This document shows, one piece after another, positions 13,959 to 24,639 of a stretch of DNA of 64,000 nt (its first letter is position 1; each line of letters opens with the position of its first letter). The stretch comes from Phallusia mammillata (lineage: Eukaryota; Chordata; Ascidiacea; Phlebobranchia; Ascidiidae): positions 183,396 through 247,395 of the forward strand of contig QLIY01000068.1 in NCBI GenBank assembly GCA_003260075.1. Reading direction: 5' to 3'. A program made the position numbers and the translations under genes. The notes beneath the pieces are model-generated. The model searched no databases. It was not told the origin of the DNA and saw nothing but the letters and a program-made list of their open reading frames with translations.

Positions 13959-14513
13959 AACTACTAATTATACCATTACCTTTTCCCCCACTTTCTCGTT
14001 GTCTACCTATTTCAGGGTTAACAAATGTTTTAGTACTACACTTTTGGCCAAGCGCTGTAAACCCAACTATATTTAAGAATAAAGTGTTTTTTGACAAACA
14101 TGTCTCGAGTTGCAACCATTTTTGATACCATAATCTATAATTTTTTCAAAGAGATTAGTTTGTGGTATTGCTAGCAGTGCAAAACACTATAAACTTTCTA
14201 CCACATTAAAAAATGCCTTGTAACAAAAGATCCCCCCCCCCTAACTACTAATTATACCATTACCTTTTCCCCCACTTTCTCGTTGTCTATCTATTTTAGG
14301 GTTAACAAATGTTTTAGTACTACACTTTTTGCCAAGCGCTGCAAACCCAACTATACTTAAGAATAAAGTGTTTTTTGACAAACATGTCTCAAGTTGCAAC
14401 CATTTTTGATGCAATAATCTATACTTTTTTCAATGAGATTAGTTTGTGGTATTGCTAGCACTGCAAAACACTATAAACTTTTCTACCATGTTAAAAAATG
14501 CCTTGTAACATAA
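13959..14513. repeat. Duplicated block split by poly-C (14232-14241)
   Basis: 13959-14231 and 14242-14513 both begin AACTACTAATTATACCATTA and end AATGCCTTGTAACA. Scattered substitutions separate them, such as TTGGCC against TTTGCC. Confidence 0.88.
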
Positions 14514-14828
14514 ATGAGTGATTGCATATGCATACACACAGTTGAAACAATCAGATACATTTGGCAAACTACAAATGAGGAAAAAAGCGCAAAATCAATA
14601 AGTCAAAAACACCTGAAAATGATGGCAAACAGGTGAACCAATGTTTATACATTATAAAAATGCTCTTTGATACTGTGATGCTGATTTAAATTCCTATTTA
14701 TAACAAAATTCTTCTTCATTTTTTGCTTATGTGTGTTTCAGTTTGATATGAGCAAAATATTTGTACATGAACACATATGCTACAGGCATTCATTTTACAG
14801 TAAATACAGGTGTTTTAGACATGAAATT

Positions 14829-15303
14829 TTTGTGGTTATTAATTCCCAATTATGTCGTTTATTTATAACTATGTTGGTCAAAGCGAACTCGTAAAAATGA
14901 GCTTAAAAATGCTTGGTTTTTAACAATTTATATCCAGTAAAAACAAGGCAAAAAATGTAACACAAAAATGTCACCAGATAAAACTAGTCTGCATTTTTGA
15001 CCCTTTAAAATCTATGTGTTAAACAAAAACAAACAAAAATACCTTGGCTATGTCATTTACAACCCCCCCCCCTTTGTGGTTATTAATTCCCAATTATGTC
15101 GTTTATTTATAACTATGTTGTTCAAAGCGAACTTGTAAAAATGAGCTTAAAAATGTTTGGTTTTTAACAATTTATATCCAGTAATCGTCAAGGCAAAAAA
15201 AAATGTACAACAAAAATGTTACCAGATAAAACTAGTCTTCATTTTTCCCCTTTAAAATCTATGTGTTAAACAAACAAAAATACCTAGACTTTGTCATTTA
15301 CAA
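14829..15303. repeat. Duplicated block split by poly-C (15063-15072)
   Basis: Two copies beginning TTTGTGGTTATTAATTCCCA, each about 230 nt, differ by several substitutions and indels. Confidence 0.88.
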
Positions 15304-15784
15304 TAGCATATGTAAACAAACACTGTTCAATTGACGATGACAACAGTAATTGTCAAAATGTTGTGATGTTTACACACAAATATTAGCATGTTACGTTTTT
15401 CCTGAGAATATTTATAACCATGCAGTGTGTACCTAAACAATCTATTGCGTTACAAACAAATAAAAAGCCCTTGAATGTATCATTTACAATACTATATGTA
15501 ATCCAAATCATGCTAATGTTTTTTTAAATCAAGCAACCAAAATTTACAAGGTTTTCGTCAAATTTGAGAATGTGCATGCAACATTATTTAAGCATACTTA
15601 GGATGTAACTACACAATTGGGCAGTTGTTAAACTTACTGCTTTAAAAACTGTATAGCTAGCAGTTGCACAAATTTTTGTCACCTTAAATGACTAAAAACT
15701 ACATAAGACATTACATAGTTTTTGAATAACATAGGTATGGGTCCAGGGCAGGCTACCAACTTAATGAAAAATATGCACACATAA

Positions 15785-16150
15785 CATACTGATGAAACCT
15801 TTAATGCATTTCAGTCAGAAATGTGTGAAAAAATCTCTTTGTCTCTACAAAAACCAGTCACAGTTAAGTACATCTTGGCCTCTACCACAACTATGTAAGA
15901 TAATCAAAATATAGTTAAGTTCATGGCTTAATTTGCGTGCAGTCAAATAAAGTTTACTAATATTTAAACATAACATTTCAATGAAACCTTCCATTTATTT
16001 CAGTCAGAAATGTTTAAAAAAATAATCTCTTTGTCTCTACAAAAACCGGTCACAGTTAAGTACACCTTAGCCCTTAACACAACTATGCAAGATAATCAAA
16101 ATATAGTGAAGTTCATGGCTTAATTTGCGTACAGTTAAATAAAGTTTGCA
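15785..16150. repeat. Tandem duplication without a homopolymer tract
   Basis: About 175 nt beginning near CATACTGATGAAACCTTTAA is repeated directly from about 15,975. The copies share TTTGTCTCTACAAAAACC and GTTCATGGCTTAATTTGCGT with several differences. Because no C/G tract lies between them, this may be a genuine tandem duplication and a useful contrast to the tract-split pairs. Confidence 0.75.
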
Positions 16151-16440
16151 AAAAAACTGTTTAGAAAAAGTAGTGCAGTTTGTTCATGCATTTTTGCCTA
16201 GACTTTCAGTAACGTTAATAGAAAAAGTTTAATATTTGAAAGGCAGTCGACAATTTGTTCAAAAACAACAACAATTTGAGACAAAATCTGGTCAACTTTC
16301 GCAGGAACTGTTGCTACTTGAGAAACTAGATTAATTCGCAATAATTACTCCGTCACGCTACAGTAAATCGCAAGGCATGTAGAAACACAAAAATCATACA
16401 TATTGATTTTAAAATATTTAAATCTCAAAAGTTTTTTGCC

Positions 16441-16446
16441 TTTATT
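16441..16446 (-). terminator. Candidate polyadenylation signal of CCDC15
   Basis: TTTATT on the plus strand reads AATAAA on the coding strand, 365 nt after the CCDC15 stop. It is the first good match downstream. Confidence 0.35.
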
Positions 16447-16810
16447 TAGCTGTAAACTCTAACGCAGTATCAAAATGTACCATTGGGATGGTTTAAAACC
16501 TATTCACGTGTAGAAAGAACGTTTCATTACCCAACAGCTATTGTTGCAAATCTTCCAATTCGAAAATTTTTTGCCGCCAAATTCCGCTCATTCCTGGAAT
16601 CTGTCTGCAAAATGATTCGTAGAAACTGTGATTTGATACTATGCGAAGTATTGGTTTAGCGGAACAGATTAATTATGAAGTGCCGCTTCCACTGTCAGTA
16701 TACTCACCGGGAACTGCTGTTAAGTGAATAAATAAATGCACAGTCAAGTATAAATTGTATTTCGCTTCTTAAAAACTAGACGTAAATTTCTACGAAAAAT
16801 AATTCGACGA

Positions 16811-17606
16811 TTATAATTTTCCAACAGAAAGACTTGAGGATTGGGATCTCGCACTGGTTGAACGACGTGCAGAAAATGGTGTTGGTCCGGTGTCGCTGTC
16901 CAATGGTAGAGAAATGGCGCTCCTTTGCAAGGCGTCTTTATGAAACGGTCCCATGTTTCGTTCAACGGCCTGCAGAACTGCCTCCAACGCCTTGGCATAA
17001 GCTAGGGGCAAGAGTCGAAAATGTTTACACTTTAATAAACATTTTTAATTGAATAAAATTTTAGTGTGTACTGTGAAGTGATGTGGTTTTGCAAGTGTAT
17101 TCGCCCAAATCACAATTACGCCGCTTCAGTTGCGGTAGAACAATTTGTTTTTCAGAAAATCAAACCCATAACAACAAATTTAATTTAACTCGACGTTTGG
17201 ATCTTTACAAAGTTAGTGGCATATAATAACCAACTGTTGAAACTGATATACACCGCGATTTGTCAGTGTTTTTCACGGTCTCGAATCATCTTTATCTTAG
17301 ATCTTATGTAAGTAAACTTTCCAAATGGGACTTCCATGTTGCTGGTGTCGAATCTTAGTGTGATGTAGTACTTTTTTTATTTGTTAGTTGAACATTTCAT
17401 GTAGGATAATATGGATTTGATTTATACCGAACGAACAACGTGTGGTTTTTGACCAAGTTAAAATATGTAGGCTAGGTCATTGAACTTGCAGGTACGACTT
17501 ATTGCACAAGTGTAAGTCCGACAAAAACAATTTTAAACTTTTTAAACAAAAATTAGATTTTAGACGCTTGGTATCGTTAACCCAGTGGTTCCTAACCGGG
17601 TTTCGA

Positions 17607-17640
<34 letters not shown>

Positions 17641-20600
17641 AATTGGTCTTGCTGCATGTGCAATTTCTAAGTGAAAACCCTTCTCAAGTTCAATGCCCTA
17701 GTGTGTGCAATAGATTTTTTGTATTTTGGTTGGTTAATGTCTGTTTTAGGACTTACGAAAAGAAACGATTTTGAGATAAAGACCCCCCCCCCCTGCTTCA
17801 TTTTGGTAAAAACTAAAAATTGCCGGAATTAAAGCAATCATCAGCAAGATGCTTGTATTATTCTGTTAGAATTTAACAAAATGACAAACAGTACTTGTTG
17901 CCACTACGTTTGAACAAAAGCTTATTACGACCCAGCAAACAAAATGGGTTAAACTTTGGGGTTCGACCAAAGGCTAAAGAATATCGTAGGGGTTCGGCCG
18001 TTATAAAAAGGTTAAGAACCACGGGGTTAACCCTAATTCGACCACAGTAAAGCAACACAGAGTTTTGTTGTTAATGAGATCAAAACAATGGAAAAATTGG
18101 AACACAAGAAAACTAAACTAAATGAAACCGGAATTGGTCTTGCTGCATGTGCAATTTCTAAGTGAAAACCCTTCTCAGGTTCAATGCCCTAGTGTGTGCA
18201 ATAGATTCTTTGTATTTTGGTTGGTTAATGTCTGTTTTAGGACTTACGAAAGGAAACGATTTTGAGATAAAGATTGAATACAGTAACTTTTTTGAACCTA
18301 CCTTCATGATTTTTGTAGAAAAGACAATTATTCGCACAGGTGTCTGGATCTGTCTGCCAGAAAGTGGATGCACACATACATAATGGTGGCAATTCCATCT
18401 TGTTCTGCTCAACTCTTTCACGGAGCTGAGACTTCATAGCACGAACGAACCTTCAAACAATTACCGAAAAATATTACCAGTAATTAATGTTTATCAAACT
18501 TCACGTAAGGAAAACTTTTTTCCAATCATACAAAGAGTTGTAAGTCGATTTGGGATATTAACGGTCAATTTCGGGCTTCAGTTTGAATAAAACAGACTTC
18601 ATTTAGGCGTTGCTTTGAACTCAGTTACACTTGTATCGTAATGTTACCCAGACAAATTTAACTTTGGAGCCTAATTCAGAAGGTAGTTTCTAACAAAATC
18701 GGTTCGGCCCTTAATTTAACGCTGGAAAATCATTATTTTATTAGTTAGGGTCAAACAAACTTACAGAGACGTTGACCATATAATTCGAATGGTTGTGCTG
18801 CAGTGGTCAAAAACACAAGCTATTTCCACGTGATATTCAAACCACCGGCTTCAAAAGAAAAACGCATTTATTCTGATATCATCAACCGTTGTGTTTGAAT
18901 GTTGCTTTTTGACAAGCGCTTTGCTTAAATTTGTCTTTTTAATTACCTCAAGTCCTGTTTCTCCTTCCGCACTTTTGTTTGTTTCGCTCTGGCACGCTGA
19001 CGTTCTTCCTTCTTCACTTGCTGACGTAATTGCTCGTCCGCTATCCGGATTGCGTCCACCTGATCACGTGACTTTTGTTCGATTTCGGCCCTTTCACGCT
19101 CTTTGGCCTCCCGAAGCCTAAAAAACAAATTTACGATGATTGTACGTTAACTGCAGTTTGTCTGTTGCCTTGTGATAATATATGCTCTGCCAACATGTCT
19201 AGGTCCTATGTTACAGTAAAAACTTAAAATTTACAATTTTTGTCTGAAAAGTTGGGGTCTGTTAATTTGTTTCATACGCAAGGTTTCATTGGTGACGAAA
19301 ATGCGTTAAATATCGTCTGATGATGAATTCACACATAACAGTATCTTGCAAGGAAATTTGTCAATAGTATTTACAGTATTTTCCAAATTTTGTAACGAAA
19401 ACCAATACTATGCAGGAAAGTTAAACTCAAGGGCAGTCTTCAATGAGTAAAACCGGCGAGATATTTCCGGTCATGTTAATGTTATGCGTTGGGCTTGGGA
19501 AATCACGAAGCATTGGGCATTAAATTAAGATATTTGGTCAATTACCAGAGGTACAATACAGCCAAATCTTGAACTTGGAAACATTTGTACATCTCGCAGA
19601 TTCAAATAAAAGTATTTACAGTAATCAGCAACATGTTCAGATTATACAGTAAACCTTGGTTAAACCGGATTCGGTTAATCCGGATCTTCTCCCAATTCGG
19701 ACAAAATTGGAGCTAGAAATGATTTGTAATGTGGTAGAGCTTGAATTAATCGACATCGGAACCTTGTCTAATCGAGACAGATTTTTGTTCCAAACGGGTC
19801 CGGATTGAGTGACTAACCAAAGTTTAGTGTAGTTTTCTATCTGTTTTTGTTGTATTTTGGCTGAGAATTTCTCTAACCTTTCAACACGTTGTTGGTGATC
19901 ACGCATCCGTGCTTGTTCTCTGGTTCTTTCCCGTTCCGCATCAGCAAACACTCGTCGTGACAACCACCTCGCTCGCTGATTAGCTTTCCGCTCATCCAGT
20001 GCGACAGCACCCGGGTGAAGTACAGGCGGTTTAAAACATTCCACTGCTCAAGTAAATACAATAGATTTCAGTTCACACAAGAAGGGATCAACGTTACCGC
20101 TACAGAATTGAAAGGTTGTGGGTTCAAATCCCGCCAGTGTTCGATATTTTTGTAAACACGAAACTTCAGTTATTTATCTTTTTTTAAAAACTTTTTATAA
20201 TCCCATGTACATGAAAAATCCACCAAACGCAAGAAAACACAAATTACATTTTAAATAGATATTTTAACTACCTGAATTTGACAGTAGTAAATATGTATAA
20301 AAAATGTTTTGTAACAAATACACCAGTTTAAAATTTCTTGTTTAAGTCTTATTGTGACATAAGATTGCAATAAAGGTTGGGAAAAAATGTAATAAACACC
20401 TCCAAGTTGTATCTTTCGGCCACCGTTTCTCCTTGGCACAATATTCTCAGATATTCTTAGTGGCATATCTCCCGCCTCTGCTGATTTGCTTACGTGGTGA
20501 GATTGAACAGGCATATCATCACACTGAACCACCTCACTGCAGAAAAGCGATCATTATTAAAAAAGCCCTTATGCTGAACTTGTCCAAATGGTCAATTTCT

Positions 20601-23600
20601 TGTCATCAGATCATCAGATGCATTGGTGAGGCCTTATGGGTAGAAAATATTCACAACAAACTCGTAAAAAATGTGTTGTGTTGGTATAGTACCAAGCATC
20701 CGATGTTAATGCTTAGTAAGTGAATTTTTACTCAACCTTATGCAAAGTTTAGTATATTTTGGTCAAGCCAAACCTTCAGATAAATAGGTGCAACCTGTGT
20801 AACAATTTACTTTTTTCTAGCTGGCGAATTTGTGTTTTGCTTAAAAGTGGTTCCAAATTGCTTACCAGCAGTTGTAGGTAAAAACCAATCGTCCTTTAGT
20901 TGGTAAAAGTTTATTATAGATAGTGTAATTGGCATGGACTTTTAGGGCATGCCTTGTGGAATCTTGTGCTAAAATTACTAATACATTTAACATGTTTATG
21001 AGGCAACATGGAATATTGTATTGATGGTAGCTGTTGACATGTAGCCTATATTTTTGGATATAAGTGGTACATGACAGATTTTATGGATATGAGTTTTATG
21101 CAGATATATACTGTATGCTATCTATAGGTGGTGGGTTAGAAGAAAAAATGGGAATCACTGCGTTAAAACAATAGCAGTATAACTAGTGCCCAAACACAAA
21201 TTGATAGGTATTGAATACCTTTTCCAGTGGTGGGAATCAACATTAAAATGTACAACACTGGGTATTTTAGAGGAAACATGACAAGGTGGAAGGTGTAATG
21301 AGTCCCCTGCACCATCATTCATGTTTGGAGCTGTAGAAATATCTGTAAGCCTCTCAGAATCATCAATTTTTGAAGATAAATCTACAGAACAGCTAAGATT
21401 AAGAAAACAAAATTATAATTGTAGGCAATGTTTTTGACTAAAAATTACCTAAACAAATGATAACTAAAAATGGCATCAGATTTGCTTCATACTAAACAGA
21501 ATCTCATTTAAAAACTGTTTTGCTAAGATTTGTCAAAATTTCCTATTTAAAATTTAGAGCATGAACATAAAGGATAAACCAACAGACAAACTTAAGTTGT
21601 AAGTCCCACTCCCCCCCCCCAACTGTTTTGCTAAGATTTGTCAAAAATTTCTTATTTAAAATTTTGAGCATGAACATAAAGGAACACCTATTTTCGTGGA
21701 GGATAAACCAACCAATAAACTTTAGTTGTAAGTCCCACAACTGAAAATTGTTAAGGCTGGAATACAAATGATTCAACCAAACTGAAATAATAAAGTATTT
21801 TTCCTTACTTTGAATATTTGACTCCTGGACAGATTTAAGGGCAACATCATCTGGTGCTGATACAGCAGGAACAGTTTGTACTTCATGATCTTGCTCATTA
21901 GGAATTTCAGGTGCTTGGTCTTCAGAAAAATCATCTGCCTGAGTTCTTACTGCTGATTTCTGGGATGACAAAACATGCAATAAAGTTTAGATTGAGCTTT
22001 TAGATTGAGGAGAGGCACCAAGTCAAATGTACAAGTTTAGTACTCAAACACCAAAACAGTGTTTATACCAGAGTAAAATGCATGAATTCAGCATACATAA
22101 ATTATAAACTACGATGTATAATTATATAGGTATAAATAAAATGAAAATCATTTGGAACACCAATCTAAAGAATTTTATGATATTTTTGCCCTTAGACACT
22201 CTTCTCATACATAATCCCCAACTAAAAGCACTCTAAAACATTCATAAACCCTGAACGTAAATTTCTTCTGTAATCAATTTTCTTCTGTAATGATGTTTTC
22301 TGTTCATCAAAATGTGTTTTGCAGTGAAAATTGAGGCGAATCAATTTTATGTTGTTAAACAAACACTGACTCATATTGTGTAAATTTCCATAGGGTTTGA
22401 AATGTGTAAAATGTGTACCAGGAAACTCACATCTCGAGTTGAACTTGTTCCCCAAACTCCCCCTGGCAGGAGCAACTTTGTTGAGTCTTCATTCGAAGAT
22501 GATGTAGGTTTGCTAAGAGGAGCTATAAGATTCTGCACCAGACGTTTTCTAGCCTCTTTTACCAAACCTTCATGCTCTTGTGACCTTTCATCCAACTTTG
22601 CAATGGGCTAAAAAATGCACAGGACAAAAACTTCTGTTAACCGCTATCATGCCATGATGGTACACAAAATAGCAAAGCACCAAACTGGCCCTCAAACTTT
22701 GGGCATTAAATAACTGGTCCACTTAAAAGTAAAAATGATGTTGAGATTTGTAGACATTAATGAACTAAGTATTAATGTTACACTTTCAATATAGCTAAAT
22801 CATTTAAGATGTAAAACCTATACTATTTCAAAAAGACTTGTGTTACAACAAAAAATGATTAAATGTAAATACTGCTGTCATAAAACTGAAAAGACTTGTT
22901 TCTGGGAATGAATGGTGCATCAATGAATTTACTTTAATTACCAACAAACAATTCAATTAAACCTCAACAACTATATGTTTTGGTATGCCTATTCTTTAGA
23001 ATGCTTGTTTAGGGCATTAATATCAATGGTGAAATTAACATTTGAAAAGAAAAGAAATGTCAGACCAAATCACAATCCTGGCCTTACTTGAACTTTTTCT
23101 GGAATGTCTGAATAGGGAAGCTCCACAGCTGAAATCTTTCCAGAACAATCAATAGTAATTGGGTTGACATTATATGAACACCTGTTCTTCTTTGGTGTAG
23201 CTTTTTCTGCTGCAGAAGCGCTTCGGTACAACATATCAATTTCATGCTCCATCTAAAAACAAAAAATAGTTTTAAACAGAATAAAGTGAACACCATCTTT
23301 TAAAGAGAAAAATAACACATATTTGTATACAACTTGTTTTTCTTTGTTTACCTGTTTTGTTTCCATGTTTGCTACATTGCTTCTCTGCAAATAAGCAGCT
23401 CTTGTTACTCTTCGTTTAACATCCTTTTGAAACTTCCTCAGTCGTTCAGTTTTGTCTCTGTTAGCTGCATTAATTCTCTGCTCTTCAAGTTCGGCATTAT
23501 GCTAAAAACAAAGCAACAAAATGTCTAAATATCAAGTTAACTCCATCAGGTTGTCACAAACTAAATGTAGCAGCATAAAAAAGTTAGAACTGGTTAAAGC

Positions 23601-23726
23601 AGTAGAACTTACTGATGCTTCGTTTGTTTCAACGTGGGGTTGAACTTCAATCCAAACTCCATCAGGTACCACAGGTTCAGGTCTGGTTCCAATGACATTT
23701 AAATTAACAAGTGGAAGCCTATTCAT
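16811..23726 (-). CDS. CCDC15: CCDC15 homologue (coiled-coil domain protein of the centriole), complete
   Basis: Eleven coding exons in transcription order: 23613-23726, 23352-23501, 23088-23252, 22431-22607, 21809-21959, 21219-21381, 20400-20536, 19818-20043, 18947-19117, 18302-18450, 16811-17001. All have GT/AG borders and matching phases, and total 1,794 nt (597 residues plus stop). Human CCDC15 is longer, about 950. Family marks: an N-terminal VVPDGVWIEV (residues 19-28); a basic coiled coil with RLRKFQKDVKRRV (about 61-73); a DERKANQRARWLSRR segment; a long Arg/Glu/Lys-rich helix; and a C-terminal Cys motif, PPLCMC then DTCANNCLFYKNHE (about 505-533), followed by AYAKALEAV. The identification rests on memory of the human protein's N- and C-terminal motifs. 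Vertebrate CCDC15 is reported as a centriole inner-scaffold component. The gene lies head-to-head with NuMA. Exon 8 ends inside a MITE (see findings). A second copy of part of exon 10 lies at 17,639-17,780 beside a poly-C tract. Confidence 0.85.
17583..18024. mobile_element. hAT-type MITE, interrupted by poly-C
   Basis: The left end CAGTGGTTCCTAACC and right end GGTTAAGAACCACGG are inverted repeats. They are flanked by CGTTAACC (17575-17582) and GGTTAACC (18025-18032), an 8-bp target duplication with one mismatch. Inside are a 31-nt poly-C (17608-17638), an 11-nt poly-C (17783-17793) and a stray copy of the CCDC15 exon 10 region, so the interior is probably mis-assembled. Confidence 0.65.
17639..18275. 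repeat. Duplicated CCDC15 intron/exon-10 flank
   Basis: CGGAATTGGTCTTGCTGCAT and the next 140 nt occur at 17,638-17,780 and again at 18,128-18,275. The left copy lies between two poly-C tracts inside a hAT element and stops before exon 10 proper. Confidence 0.75.
19647..19829. mobile_element. Pogo-like MITE overlapping CCDC15 exon 8
   Basis: It runs from CAGTAAACCTTGGTTAAACC to the inverted end GACTAACCAAAGTTTAGTG, with TA on both sides (19645-19646 and 19830-19831). At 183 bp it has no coding capacity of its own. Its right end holds the last codons and splice donor of CCDC15 exon 8 on the minus strand. Confidence 0.75.
21513..21741. repeat. Duplicated block split by poly-C (21611-21620)
   Basis: Both copies begin AACTGTTTTGCTAAGATTTG and end GTTGTAAGTCCCAC. 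The right copy has an extra AACACCTATTTTCGTGGA. It lies in a CCDC15 intron. Confidence 0.82.
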
Positions 23727-24038
23727 TTTAGGGCAGTTTCAACTAATATCCAAAACCTACCAAACGCTATCTTTGCTAAATCGCTGTACAAGTTTCAATT
23801 GTTGGTCACGAAAAAACGTTTGAATGGGGATTTGTTCCGCACCGGTGAATACAAAAAATTACAACGGTCACGCATGATCAATCTTTTAATTTTATTTGGC
23901 CCTTGGAATTATTTTGTGATAAAATTGTAAAGGTAAATGTATTTAAAATGTTTGAACGAATACATGTGCTTAGACTTTGCAATATAGCACGATAGTTGTA
24001 ATATTAAATTTTGTCTGCAGGCCATTTTTGTAGATTTG

Positions 24039-24117
24039 TGACGTCAAAGTACAATAACCAATCATGCCGCAGCAACGCTTGGGTGACTTTGGCGCATAAG
24101 CTTTGAACCAAACCAAT
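24039..24117. promoter_or_regulatory. Bidirectional CCDC15/NUMA1 promoter core: CRE, CCAAT x2, E2F, CHR
   Basis: Within 80 bp of the 913-bp head-to-head spacer lie a full CRE TGACGTCA (24039-24046), CCAAT (24058-24062), a consensus E2F site TTTGGCGC (24088-24095), a CHR-type TTTGAA (24102-24107, six bases after GGCGC) and a second CCAAT (24113-24117). In animals this combination is typical of NF-Y, E2F and DREAM/MuvB regulated mitotic genes. The motifs are seen; binding and cell-cycle control are inferred. Transcription starts are not visible. Confidence 0.5.
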
Positions 24118-24639
24118 TGATCGAATAGATTAGAATAGAGAGACTTTGTATTCATGGAGATGACCGTCTTAGGCTAAATTAGCCACATTTTTGTCTGTAT
24201 TAAAGTGCCGATAGTCGCTGCATTTTGCTTGACTTTGTATACGACAAAACGGCAAGCTTTGACGTAAACCTAATACGGTCGCTTGTATAACGTTTTTTTT
24301 TTGTTACGTTTTGTAAAGTATTTTTTTGACCAGCTTTACAATAGCACTATTGTTTGTTTGTATCGTTGATCATTGCGTTTATTGGTCACATAATACTATG
24401 GAAACATCAAATATTCTGTAAAATGTGCAGCTGTTTTGTTGTATTGCGTTTTGCAACGTTATGCATGTTAATTGTTAGGATTTGTTACCCTAGCAACAGC
24501 ACAAGCCACCTATCTGTTTGTTGTTTTCGTGACTTAATAGTTGACATATTTCATTCAAAACTAAAAAAATAGTTTGTTGGCTTTTAAAATATTTTTTTGC
24601 TGATGGAAGTTTTGTAGTGCAAATTGTAGCACAAGAAAA

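Larger units (their letters stand above)
11300..16430. other. No gene seen; duplicated intergenic blocks
   Basis: No exon could be supported on either strand. Two tract-split duplications (13.96-14.5 and 14.83-15.3 kb) and one tandem duplication without a tract (15.79-16.15 kb) account for much of the second half. The nearest gene is CCDC15, whose 3' end faces this region. Confidence 0.55.

Noticed and set aside
20085-20140. tRNA-like 3' half with GGTTCAAATCCC
   Set aside because: Only a B-box region is seen, with no A box or acceptor pairing. It is too little for a call.
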